Made by a program: the position numbers and the translations under genes. 21,387 bases of DNA, taken from the NCBI GenBank assembly GCA_002841655.1, contig PHAH01000007.1, forward strand, positions 1 to 21,387, written 5' to 3'. Each line of letters begins with the position of its first letter. Position 1 is the first letter of the stretch. The notes under the pieces are model-generated. The model had not been told where the DNA came from. It was given only the letters and a program-made list of their open reading frames with translations, and searched no databases. The DNA is from Candidatus Falkowbacteria bacterium HGW-Falkowbacteria-2 (GTDB lineage Bacteria; Patescibacteriota; Patescibacteriia; Patescibacteriales; UBA12465). Of the stretch, positions 1 to 7,527 are shown piece by piece.

Positions 1-923
1 ATTTTCAGTAATCCTTGCTTAGCTAAAGTTTTCTTTTTGCCTCCGGAAAAAAACTTACCAAACTTACTCCAATTAACCAAGCCGGCCGGGGCGAGCATTT
101 GTTCGGTCCGTCTTTCGGTGTAGTTCAAATGTGAGATTGAGTTATGAGCTGATTGAGCAATTTCAGCGCCCGAATCTTCTTTAAGATCAGAAGCGGAAAG
201 ACCATAGGTATTTTTTACTATAATTCCCAGGAAGGGAACATAAGTATTCACCTTACTCAATGATGCCTTCATCTGCTCAGCTGCCACCATCGGTGGCAAC
301 TTGGTAATAATGGTGATTAGGTCTTTATTCGATAAGTATTCAGGCAAGACTTCATTGCAGAATAAGAAATATGAAGATGGCGGTATCTTTCCAGTTATAA
401 CTGAGGAGAAGAATTTAGGCCCTGAAGTAGCTATAACAGCACTATCTTCTGCGTCAGCAGCGCTAGTTTCAACATTAATAATGTCGTAATCATCCTGTCG
501 TTTGTAGATTAAAAAAGCTTTGTTGCGACCGAAGTTAGAAAAATATAATTTATTTTCAAACAAGAGACCAATAACTAAGTTTGTATCTTCGGCTCGTAGA
601 TATATCTTTTCCTGTGCCAAAAAATCGAGCAAGGCCTTATTAAGCTTCGCCAGGGAAGCCTCAAAGATATTCTCTAGGGTTAATCCCTCAATCTTATCAA
701 GCAGAAAGATCTTCTCATCATTGTAATAAAAGTCATCTAAACTTTCAGTGATAAAATCAATAACCTTTTTTACCTCCGTCTTCTTGCCATCAATTTCAGC
801 TAAAATAAAAAGCTTGCCAGCCAAATTTTCTTTGACGGCATCGGGTTGCGTGATGTGAGCCTCACGGCAGCCATTTAAATGCTTGCTGGCATTGAGGACG
901 AGAGATGCGATTTTGTAATGCAT
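1..923 (-). CDS. PP2C-like fold protein of unknown role, truncated at left edge
   Basis: Open frame of 307 codons from an ATG at 923 that runs off the left edge without a stop. The start begins MHYKIASLVLNASKHL, with a weak AAGG upstream. The order of elements resembles a PP2C/PPM phosphatase: a helical stretch near residues 40-95, a strand-loop-strand near 105-130 (LYFSNFGRNKAFLIYK, the place of the aNvGDSRayl motif), a segment near 165-185 ending in FLFCNEVLPEYLS (the place of LLcSDGL), and a closing strand FLGIIVKN. The metal-binding aspartates of true PP2C enzymes are not evident, so it may be a non-catalytic relative. The fold call is pattern-based inference. It is divergent from the regulator at 1078. 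From the gene start the reading frame is clean, so the coding call itself is firm. Confidence 0.75.
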   Translation of the reverse strand, partial: MHYKIASLVLNASKHLNGCREAHITQPDAVKENLAGKLFILAEIDGKKTEVKKVIDFITESLDDFYYNDEKIFLLDKIEGLTLENIFEASLAKLNKALLDFLAQEKIYLRAEDTNLVIGLLFENKLYFSNFGRNKAFLIYKRQDDYDIINVETSAADAEDSAVIATSGPKFFSSVITGKIPPSSYFLFCNEVLPEYLSNKDLITIITKLPPMVAAEQMKASLSKVNTYVPFLGIIVKNTYGLSASDLKEDSGAEIAQSAHNSISHLNYTERRTEQMLAPAGLVNWSKFGKFFSGGKKKTLAKQGLLK

Positions 924-950
924 ATATAGCAGGAACCTTACGCTAAAAGA

Positions 951-1063
951 GCCTATTTTAGTTGACTCTTCACGCTTTATATTATACTATAAACACATAA
1001 AGAAATAAAGCAGAAGACCTGAAATCGCCTTAAATATATGCTCCGTAACGGGCTAAAATAGGC
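951..1063. repeat. 11-bp inverted repeat in the divergent control region
   Basis: GCCTATTTTAG at 951-961 is exactly repeated in inverse at 1053-1063 (CTAAAATAGGC). A second, nested inverted pair is AATCGCCT at 1023-1030 and AGGCGATT at 1060-1067. One 11-bp copy lies 28 bases before the minus-strand start at 923 and touches a TTGACT -35-like box; the other ends 14 bases before the start at 1078. The placement suits paired operator sites for a dimeric repressor, possibly the adjacent winged-helix protein, but this is inference. Confidence 0.45.
962..990 (+). promoter_or_regulatory. candidate promoter for the regulator-DUF4012 pair
   Basis: TTGACT at 962-967 is followed after 17 bases by TACTAT (985-990), or after 15 by TATACT (983-988). 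On the other strand the same AT-rich core holds a perfect TATAAT (981-986), so it may serve both divergent genes. There is no clear -35 box for the minus direction. Confidence 0.35.
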
Positions 1064-1077
1064 GATTATTCAACAAT

Positions 1078-1725
1078 ATGCTCGCTCAAATTTTTGGCTC
1101 CAACGCTCGGGTAAAGATTTTAAAAACCTTCCTTAGCAAGCCTGAACAAAAATATTATACTCGACAACTAGCACGTGACTTGGACCTTCAGGTGAATTCG
1201 GTAAGAAGGGAATTAGAAAATCTCCAAGCCATTGGCCTTTTAAAATTGGAAGAAGCCCCGGCAGCGAAGGAGACGTCTACTAAAACGAGCGCTTCAAAAG
1301 ACTTGGAGACAAAGAGCAACAAGAATGAAAAGAAATATTTAGTGGTTAACCGCGATTTTCTTCTTTTTAACGAATTAAAAAGTCTCTTTGCTAAGGCCAA
1401 CTTACTTTCATGCCAAGATTTTATTAAAGAAGTCTCGGCCGCGGGAGATGTTAAGCGTATGTGGCTTAGCGGTTTGTTTACCGGCGACTTAAGTTCACCC
1501 ACCGACCTATTAGCTGTTGGCAAGATAAAAAAGGACGCTTTCTTAAAACGCCTACATACCCTTGAAGCTGATTTAAATAAGGAAATCAACTACACCATGA
1601 TGGACGAAGACGAATATGACTATCGCACTCAGATAAACGATATCTTCTTACATAAAATAAGACAGAGCCGACATCTAAAAGTAATTGAGCCAACTGAAGA
1701 GGAGGAGGCACATCACAATTTATGA
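1078..1725 (+). CDS. winged-helix regulator with nucleotidyltransferase-like C-terminal domain
   Basis: 215 residues. Residues 1-65 look like an ArsR/MarR-class winged helix: GSNARVKILKTF, then the helix pair YYTRQLARDLDLQVNSVRREL and the LQAIGLLKLEE wing. Residues 60-92 are a charged Lys/Glu/Thr linker. Residues 95-205 resemble the minimal nucleotidyltransferase fold attached to such regulators: the region with SGLFTGD and SPTDLLAVGKI matches the usual G-S...D-l-l-iVG pattern, but the catalytic D-x-D is reduced to a single Asp, so transfer activity is doubtful. No strong ribosome site precedes the ATG. The last codons overlap the DUF4012 gene as ATGA, indicating translational coupling. It probably controls its own operon through the inverted repeats upstream (inference). 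Confidence 0.85.
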   Translation: MLAQIFGSNARVKILKTFLSKPEQKYYTRQLARDLDLQVNSVRRELENLQAIGLLKLEEAPAAKETSTKTSASKDLETKSNKNEKKYLVVNRDFLLFNELKSLFAKANLLSCQDFIKEVSAAGDVKRMWLSGLFTGDLSSPTDLLAVGKIKKDAFLKRLHTLEADLNKEINYTMMDEDEYDYRTQINDIFLHKIRQSRHLKVIEPTEEEEAHHNL

Positions 1726-3638
1726 CGAACACAAACTGGATAAATTATTTAAAAACATTTTTTCGCTACCTTCTGATTGCCCTCGGGGTGATTTTTTTTA
1801 TTTTGATTATCAGCTTCCTAATTAGCTGGAAGCACTGGCAAAGCTTTGCTCAAGAAGCAATTAGTGGGCAAAAGCTCCTAGAGCTTGCTTTGGTTGATTT
1901 TCGCGCTCAAGACTGGGATGAGGCTAATGTAAAATTAAAAGAAAGTCATAGCGCCTTCACCGCCAGCGCCAAGGCAATTGATTCCTTACGCATTTCTTGG
2001 TTGCCAGCAAAGATAGGTCTTGGGCGAGCCCAACTGGATGACCTGCAACATTTAAACGACAGCGCTTTAATTATCTCGGCTAGCGCTGCTCAGGCCGCTA
2101 CCTTGGCCTCCAATCTTGATCTCGCCTCTCTGGGGCAAGGTCGATTTAGGGATTTAAATGCGGACCGCAAAGCAGCTATTCTGCAAAGCTTAATTGCTCT
2201 CGAACCGGAATTAAACGGCCTAAAGGCAAATATTAGTTTGGCCATATATAATCTTGATCGTATTCACCGCTATGGCATCCTAGCGCCTTTCAATAAGCGC
2301 TTAAGTGAAATACGAAGTCAATTAGCCACGGGAGAGATACTGCTGACAAGATCAATTCCAATCATGCGCTTACTCCCGGCCTTTACCGGCTACCCACAGG
2401 AGGCCCATTATCTCATCATGTTACAGAACAATGATGAGCTTCGCCCGACCGGTGGATTTTTAGGTAGCTATGTCCGTGTTGACCTTGCTGATTTTGGCGA
2501 GATTAAACAACTAGTTGCGGATGACATCTACCACCTCGATATGCCTTCGATTGGTAAAGTGGTTTATCAGGCGCCAGCACCAATAACAAATTACTTAAAC
2601 GTCGAAAATCTTTATTTACGCGACTCAAACTGGTCACCAGACTGGCCAACTTCAGCGCGACTAATACAGGAAATGTTTGCCCTGGAAAGCGCAGCTGCCG
2701 GTCAAATTGAGCCTGAGCTCGACGGCGTCCTAGCAATCACCCCCGATTTCGTTGCGAATCTATTACGGTTAACCGGTCCAATTACCGTAAGAGGAGAAAC
2801 ATATGCTCCGGAAAATATGCAAGCCTTGTTACAATATAACGTCGAAATCGCATACAAGGATGAAGATATAACTTCCTGGGATCGAAAGGATATCATTAAC
2901 GACCTAATTGCCGAACTAAAGAACCAGCTGATGCACTTGCCACTAAGTCGATATCCTGAGCTTGCCGACGTGATCACGAAAAGCATTTCTCGCGGCGACA
3001 TCTTAATGTACTTTGCCAATCCTGGAAGACAGGCGGTTGCAACCTCTCTTGGTGCTGATGGCAGCATCAAGCAAGTGAACGGTGATTACCTGATGGTTGT
3101 TGATGCCAATCTCGCCGCCTTTAAAAGTGACGCCGTTATGTCCAAGAGGATTTCGTATAGCGTTAAACAGGGCCAGGGGCTTCAGGCTACAACAATTTTG
3201 AATTATCGGCATGACGGTGGGTTTGATTGGCGCACAACGAGGTATCGAAGTTACACTCGTGTTCTAGCGCCGCTTGGCAGCAAGTTAATTAATATCGAAG
3301 GCCTAAACAGATCCGAAGCAGACGTCTCTAGTTATGACGACCTATCATTAGGTAAGCACGTAATTGGTTTTTTCTGGAGCATCGAGCCAGGAAGTAGTCG
3401 CCAGTTAAGCATCAACTACGAGCTACCGATTGGTATTAATCAACGTCTTGCTGACGACAAAATTTATACACTCTACGTCCAGCGTCAACCCGGAAGCAGG
3501 ATTGAGGGTTTAAACGTCTCCGTGGAACCTACGAGTAAAGTGATTAACACTAGTCCCTCTTTGGAAAATAATAAGCAAAAGACCTTTTGGACGACCACCC
3601 TGGAAGAGGCTCGTACTTTTCAGATATTGACTAATTAG
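1722..3638 (+). CDS. DUF4012 family membrane-anchored protein
   Basis: 638 residues. One N-terminal membrane helix at about residues 13-34 (LLIALGVIFFILIISFLIS) is followed by an outward-facing body. Residues near 235-250 carry NNDELRPTGGFLGSY, the signature of the DUF4012 family, which is abundant in Candidate Phyla Radiation and some Gram-positive genomes and is linked by context to cell-surface or polysaccharide functions; no reaction is established. An alpha-helical region at about 40-210 precedes the DUF4012 core, and the C-terminal 150 residues are beta-rich. The start ATG overlaps the stop of the regulator by four bases. There is no evident terminator in the 62 bases behind it, so readthrough into the hydrolase gene at 3701 is possible. 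Confidence 0.92.
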   Translation: MTNTNWINYLKTFFRYLLIALGVIFFILIISFLISWKHWQSFAQEAISGQKLLELALVDFRAQDWDEANVKLKESHSAFTASAKAIDSLRISWLPAKIGLGRAQLDDLQHLNDSALIISASAAQAATLASNLDLASLGQGRFRDLNADRKAAILQSLIALEPELNGLKANISLAIYNLDRIHRYGILAPFNKRLSEIRSQLATGEILLTRSIPIMRLLPAFTGYPQEAHYLIMLQNNDELRPTGGFLGSYVRVDLADFGEIKQLVADDIYHLDMPSIGKVVYQAPAPITNYLNVENLYLRDSNWSPDWPTSARLIQEMFALESAAAGQIEPELDGVLAITPDFVANLLRLTGPITVRGETYAPENMQALLQYNVEIAYKDEDITSWDRKDIINDLIAELKNQLMHLPLSRYPELADVITKSISRGDILMYFANPGRQAVATSLGADGSIKQVNGDYLMVVDANLAAFKSDAVMSKRISYSVKQGQGLQATTILNYRHDGGFDWRTTRYRSYTRVLAPLGSKLINIEGLNRSEADVSSYDDLSLGKHVIGFFWSIEPGSSRQLSINYELPIGINQRLADDKIYTLYVQRQPGSRIEGLNVSVEPTSKVINTSPSLENNKQKTFWTTTLEEARTFQILTN

Positions 3639-3700
3639 ATTATAAATAGTAAGCTTATCTATTCATTAACAATAAGTATTCACCCCAAAAATCATAGCCA

Positions 3701-4786
3701 ATGACAACAATGCTAAGGAAAGTAGCGGTAATTTTTGCCGTAGTTCTGCTAACCTCGTTTACTAATCTTAAGCCTGAGAAGCAGTACATGGGAGTGCTGT
3801 GGTATCTGCCGACGATGTCTGATGTTCAAGCGATTAAACTTGCGCCTTATGACTTCATCGTCATAGATTACGAAAACTTTATCAATAACCCGCGCGTCAT
3901 TGATGCCATGATAAAGTTAAATCCAGAAATGCAGCTTTATGTCTACCTCAATCAAACAGAGATTTTTGACCCCATGTGGTCGGATAAGCCTTGGAGCATT
4001 AAGCTACTAGCCGAACTTAAGAAGTACCCCCAGTGGTGGGTCAAACAACCCGATGGCAAAACCATTGGTGCCTGGGAACGAATGAAGGCTCTAGACATGC
4101 GCATCGATTGCCCTGAAGTTGATGGTCAAAAATACTATCAATGGATTGCTGCAAAGTATTTGAAAATTCTTGAGGACCCACGCGTCAAAGGATGTCTTAT
4201 CGACAATTGTTGGGGCGATGATAAAGTCGGCATTTCCTGGTTGGCACACTATCGAGGAAACAAAGGATTCGACTTTGATGATGATGGTAAACCAGACAGA
4301 AATCTTGCCGAAATTAATAAGAGTTGGACGGCGGGAATGAAGGCATACTTAAATATCATCAGAAAGAAAAAGGGGAAGGATTTTTTCATAATCACTAACC
4401 CTGGAAATCTTTCTTACGTAAGAGAGACCGATTGTAAGCAACTTGAAGATTTTCCTTATGAACATCATCATTTGGGTGGACGAAGCGATTTGTTAATAAA
4501 CATGATAATCGCCAGCAAATACAAATTTGCGATTGTTAATCCCAAAACGGAAGACTACTTCTACGGTGCCTGCAGTGCCAGACTAAGAGATAATTTATTT
4601 CTATGTGTTGGCCAGAACACGTTGTACGACAAAAAATTCGAATTAAACCTGGGGAAGCCTCTAGAAGAACTAAAAAATGAAGGCGAATACGTCACCAGAA
4701 AGTTCGAAAAAGGAAAGGTGTTTGTCTCAAGTACCACAAAAAAAAGCCACATTGTATATAATGATGGCTCAAAAAGAACGGAGTAA
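3701..4786 (+). CDS. secreted TIM-barrel putative glycoside hydrolase (GHL15/GH114-like)
   Basis: 361 residues. It has an N-terminal signal peptide (residues 1-22, MTTMLRKVAVIFAVVLLTSF) without a lipobox cysteine. The body has the periodic strands of a (beta/alpha)8 barrel: YMGVLWYLP, YDFIVIDYENF, MQLYVYLNQ, VKGCLIDNCWGDD, FFIITNPG, FAIVNPK. The acidic strand ends (D and E in VIDYENF, D in CLIDN) are candidate catalytic residues. The ending VTRKFEKGKVFVS resembles the closing motif of hypothetical glycosyl hydrolase family 15 (PF14885). Family assignment is by pattern; the substrate is unknown. An ATG three codons downstream is an alternative start. The upstream leader has no ribosome site but holds AGTATTCACC (3675-3684), also found before the lipoprotein gene at 13100. 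It ends at a strong terminator. Confidence 0.75.
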   Translation: MTTMLRKVAVIFAVVLLTSFTNLKPEKQYMGVLWYLPTMSDVQAIKLAPYDFIVIDYENFINNPRVIDAMIKLNPEMQLYVYLNQTEIFDPMWSDKPWSIKLLAELKKYPQWWVKQPDGKTIGAWERMKALDMRIDCPEVDGQKYYQWIAAKYLKILEDPRVKGCLIDNCWGDDKVGISWLAHYRGNKGFDFDDDGKPDRNLAEINKSWTAGMKAYLNIIRKKKGKDFFIITNPGNLSYVRETDCKQLEDFPYEHHHLGGRSDLLINMIIASKYKFAIVNPKTEDYFYGACSARLRDNLFLCVGQNTLYDKKFELNLGKPLEELKNEGEYVTRKFEKGKVFVSSTTKKSHIVYNDGSKRTE

Positions 4787-4791
4787 TTATA

Positions 4792-4816
4792 AAGCCTGCA
4801 TAAACAGGCTTTTTTT
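4792..4816 (+). terminator. intrinsic terminator behind the glycoside hydrolase gene
   Basis: Stem AAGCCTG (4792-4798) pairs with CAGGCTT (4805-4811) over a six-base loop, followed by a run of T. It lies six bases after the stop at 4786. In the reverse direction the tail is TATAATT, so it is a poor terminator for the converging polymerase gene. Confidence 0.9.
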
Positions 4817-4845
4817 ATTACCTTCATGTCTTAACAAAACGGCTA

Positions 4846-6213
4846 TTAAGCAAAGTCGGCACGTCGTTTTACACAAGCAATTGCCGCTCCCGCTAGTGCC
4901 CACCATTGCCACTGTAAAGCCGTATCATTAATAATATTATCACCAGCCGCCGCTAAGTAGACGGCCAAAGAAAAGGCAGCGAAGAATAATAAAAAATTCT
5001 TTAATTTGGGTCGATGTTCTCGCAAAAAAGATTCGGCCATAAACCAGATTAAGAATACTCCAAGAAGAGTGTGAGCGAATAATAAGGGTAGACCACCATC
5101 AAGGGCTACACGCAGGTAGTCATTATGCGGGTCGGGTGAGCCCAGGCGAAAATCTCGATTAGCAGCAATCACTTGTTCAGCAGTACCCAGTCCGTATCCT
5201 TGCCATGGTCGTTCGTTAAAATAATCTAAACCATCGCGCCAAAGACTTACGCGCCAACTCAAAGATCCATAGGGGTCAGCCTGAAAAATACTGTTAAAGC
5301 GAGCTTGGAGAGGAGGAACCATGACATATACCAGCAATAAACCAAGAACAGAGGCAACTAAAAACTTTTTAAACTTTACCGCCCCCACAATTCCAAAGAT
5401 GATAAGCAGGGCTAAATAAGCACCACGAGTGTAGGTGAAAAATAGCATTGTCGCGTAAAACACTCCGAGCAGAGAATATAGATATACTTCGAGACGGGTA
5501 TGTTTCAAGCTAAGCAGTAAAAAAACACATAATGAAGTTGCGAGCAACAAATAAAAGGCAAGCATGTTTGGGTGGGTCATACTCCCAAATACCCGATAAA
5601 TTGTGCCTTCGGGCAGGCCGGTACTATTAATCGCCTGATTAAGGGCTAATAGAGCCGGCGGTAAAGCTGACCAGATTAGCACCTTGATTAGCGTTTCCAG
5701 ACTCTTCGGGGTTCCAAACAATAAAATACCACACAAGAAAGAGGAAAAAATGCTCAAAAAGCGCAGTAATTCTTTAAAGCTTTCGGTAGGATAAAAGGAA
5801 GAAAAAAGGGAAATAACACCGATAAAAAGAAACAAAAGCCAGGCGTAGAATATTTTTTCTTTCTTTAAATACTTAAAGTTAATATCCGCGTGAAAAGGTA
5901 AAACTAGCGCCAGTAAAATCATCGCGATACCGAGAACACCCAGAACGTTTATATTTAAACCACCAATTGAAAGCAACAAATGATCCACTGTTAAATCCAA
6001 GACGGGTCGCAAGAACAAAATCGACAGGAAGGCGGCTTTCAAATTGAAAATAGCTAGGCCCAGAATGCCAAGAATCAGAATCATAAGAAGCTTATCACCA
6101 TCAGGCAAGGGCAGAAAGAATACTAAAAAACCAACCGCAATCAGTGGGGCTAGTAAAAGAAGTTCAAGTTGTTTATCGAGGCGATGTGCCGCCGCAAATT
6201 GAAATCGAGACAT
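4846..6213 (-). CDS. O-antigen ligase / Wzy-type polysaccharide polymerase
   Basis: 455 residues, almost entirely hydrophobic, with about 11-12 membrane helices. The Wzy_C (PF04932) pattern is visible: a long periplasmic-type loop with an SLSWRVSLWRDGLDYF stretch and RPWQGYGLGTAE, then DPHNDYLRVALDGGLP, the conserved H-N followed by a Gly-rich turn. Proteins of this family join or polymerise lipid-linked polysaccharide units on the outer face of the membrane. In an organism without lipopolysaccharide, polymerisation of a surface polysaccharide is more likely than lipid A ligation. The start ATG is preceded by ATAAGG, a short ribosome site. It is divergent from the GT4 gene, in keeping with a scattered exopolysaccharide locus. 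Confidence 0.88.
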   Translation of the reverse strand: MSRFQFAAAHRLDKQLELLLLAPLIAVGFLVFFLPLPDGDKLLMILILGILGLAIFNLKAAFLSILFLRPVLDLTVDHLLLSIGGLNINVLGVLGIAMILLALVLPFHADINFKYLKKEKIFYAWLLFLFIGVISLFSSFYPTESFKELLRFLSIFSSFLCGILLFGTPKSLETLIKVLIWSALPPALLALNQAINSTGLPEGTIYRVFGSMTHPNMLAFYLLLATSLCVFLLLSLKHTRLEVYLYSLLGVFYATMLFFTYTRGAYLALLIIFGIVGAVKFKKFLVASVLGLLLVYVMVPPLQARFNSIFQADPYGSLSWRVSLWRDGLDYFNERPWQGYGLGTAEQVIAANRDFRLGSPDPHNDYLRVALDGGLPLLFAHTLLGVFLIWFMAESFLREHRPKLKNFLLFFAAFSLAVYLAAAGDNIINDTALQWQWWALAGAAIACVKRRADFA

Positions 6214-6218
6214 CCTTA

Positions 6219-6247
6219 TGATATAATTTAGATGTTATTGATATAAT
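6219..6247 (+). promoter_or_regulatory. paired extended -10 elements before the GT4 gene
   Basis: The nonamer TGATATAAT occurs twice, at 6219-6227 and 6239-6247, exactly 20 bp apart. Each is an extended -10 (TG, one base, TATAAT) facing the gene at 6289. No good -35 boxes are seen, which suits extended -10 promoters. Confidence 0.55.
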
Positions 6248-6274
6248 TTTAGCCTAATATTTTTAAAAGGTAAA
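6246..6274 (-). promoter_or_regulatory. candidate promoter of the polymerase gene
   Basis: Reading leftwards, TTTACC (6269-6274) and TAAAAT (6246-6251) are separated by 17 bases. It overlaps the plus-strand -10 at 6242-6247, so the two divergent genes may compete for polymerase. Confidence 0.35.
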
Positions 6275-6288
6275 GAAAAATATTGCTT

Positions 6289-7497
6289 ATGAAAATACTA
6301 CTAGTAAACAAGTTTTATTACCCAAACAGGGGTGCTGATAAGTATTTTCTATTTCTTGAGAAGCTACTCAGAGAAAACGGGCACGAAGTTCGTGTATTTG
6401 CCATGGAATCACCTTTAAACCTACCATCTCCCGATTCAAGATATTTTTCCAAGCAGGTTGATTTACACGTAAGTTCGCTCATCAAAAAAGTAAAAATTGC
6501 TTCCAAAATTATTTACAACACAGAAGCCAAACAAAAATTTTCAAGTCTACTTGCAGACTTCAAACCAGATTTAATTCATTGCCACAATATCTACCATCAG
6601 CTATCACCGTCTATTCTGGAGGCTGCCACTGCTGCTAAAATACCTGTCGCGATGCATCTTCATGACTATAAACTGATTTGTCCGAACTACCGTCTTTATA
6701 CTAAGGGGGCCGAATGTCGGCGCTGCAAGAAGCATAACTACATACAGTGCGTTAAGCATCGCTGCATCGAAAACAGTTACTCTAAAAGTGCCATTGCTGC
6801 CCTGGAAATGACATTACATCACCGCGTTAAGCATATTTATCGAGATAACGTCCAGCTATTTATCGCCCCTAGCCTGTTCATGCGCGATGTTTGCGTAGAC
6901 TTTGGCTGGTCAAAAGAGAAATTTAGAGTCCTCGAAAATATCAGCCCAACTCCGGTTTCTATCTCTACAGATAAACCTGCAGATTATTTTCTCTACTTCG
7001 GAGCGCTAGAGGAGGAAAAAGGAGTTGATATACTTTTAAAGGCAGCGGCGATGGCTAATGCCCGAATACTTATTGCCGGTGAAGGGAAGGATGAGATGCG
7101 GCTTAAGGATTTAAGCGTTAAGCTTGGGGTAAACGTTAAGTTTGCCGGTAAACTCACCGGTGAACCTCTGAAACAGGCTATCAACGAAGCTCGAGCCATA
7201 GTAATACCCTCAAGATGGCCCGAAAACATGCCTCTCTCCGGCATTGAAGCAATGGGGTTAGGTAAAGCAGTTATTGCTGCTAAAACCGGCGGATTGCCCG
7301 AACTCGTTAAGGATGGTGTTAATGGCCTTTTATTCTCCGTTAATAACTATGACGAGCTAAGCGCCTGTTTATCACGCATGACTACCGAGGAAGCGTTAAG
7401 GATGGGGGCGGATGCTCAAAAGAGCAGAGAAGGTAAAGACGAGAAATGGCACTATCAAAAATTAATTTCTATATACGAAGAACTTATACGAAAGTAA
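6289..7497 (+). CDS. family 4 glycosyltransferase (GT-B fold)
   Basis: 402 residues from the ATG at 6289. A TTG two codons upstream (6283) is possible, but MKILLVNKFYYPNRGADKY is the canonical GT4 opening. The N-terminal acceptor domain (1-185) contains DLIHCHNIYHQLSP and a Cys-rich insert after HDYKLICPNYRLY (ECRRC and QCVKHRC), common in GT4 enzymes and perhaps metal-binding. The C-terminal donor domain shows YFGALEEEKGVDILLKA, LIAGEGKDE and the E-x7-E motif in PENMPLSGIEAMGLGKAV. It transfers a sugar from a nucleotide donor on the cytoplasmic side of the membrane, probably onto a lipid-linked glycan; donor and acceptor cannot be read from the sequence. It ends at a bidirectional terminator. 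Confidence 0.92.
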   Translation: MKILLVNKFYYPNRGADKYFLFLEKLLRENGHEVRVFAMESPLNLPSPDSRYFSKQVDLHVSSLIKKVKIASKIIYNTEAKQKFSSLLADFKPDLIHCHNIYHQLSPSILEAATAAKIPVAMHLHDYKLICPNYRLYTKGAECRRCKKHNYIQCVKHRCIENSYSKSAIAALEMTLHHRVKHIYRDNVQLFIAPSLFMRDVCVDFGWSKEKFRVLENISPTPVSISTDKPADYFLYFGALEEEKGVDILLKAAAMANARILIAGEGKDEMRLKDLSVKLGVNVKFAGKLTGEPLKQAINEARAIVIPSRWPENMPLSGIEAMGLGKAVIAAKTGGLPELVKDGVNGLLFSVNNYDELSACLSRMTTEEALRMGADAQKSREGKDEKWHYQKLISIYEELIRK

Positions 7498-7498
7498 C

Positions 7499-7524
7499 AA
7501 AAAAGAGCCTAACAGCTCTTTTTT
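7499..7524. terminator. bidirectional terminator between converging genes
   Basis: AAAAAAGAGC (7499-7508) pairs with GCTCTTTTTT (7515-7524) over a CTAACA loop. T runs follow the stem in both directions, so it serves the GT4 gene (plus) and the beta-propeller gene (minus), whose stops lie on either side. Confidence 0.9.
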
Positions 7525-7527
7525 GAT

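Noticed and set aside
1188..1589. 133-codon minus-strand frame inside the regulator gene
   Set aside because: Antisense shadow with basic low-quality composition; the plus-strand product has recognisable domains.
4677..4931. 84-codon plus-strand frame over the hydrolase end and terminator
   Set aside because: It reads through a strong terminator and lies in the wrong frame of two solid genes.
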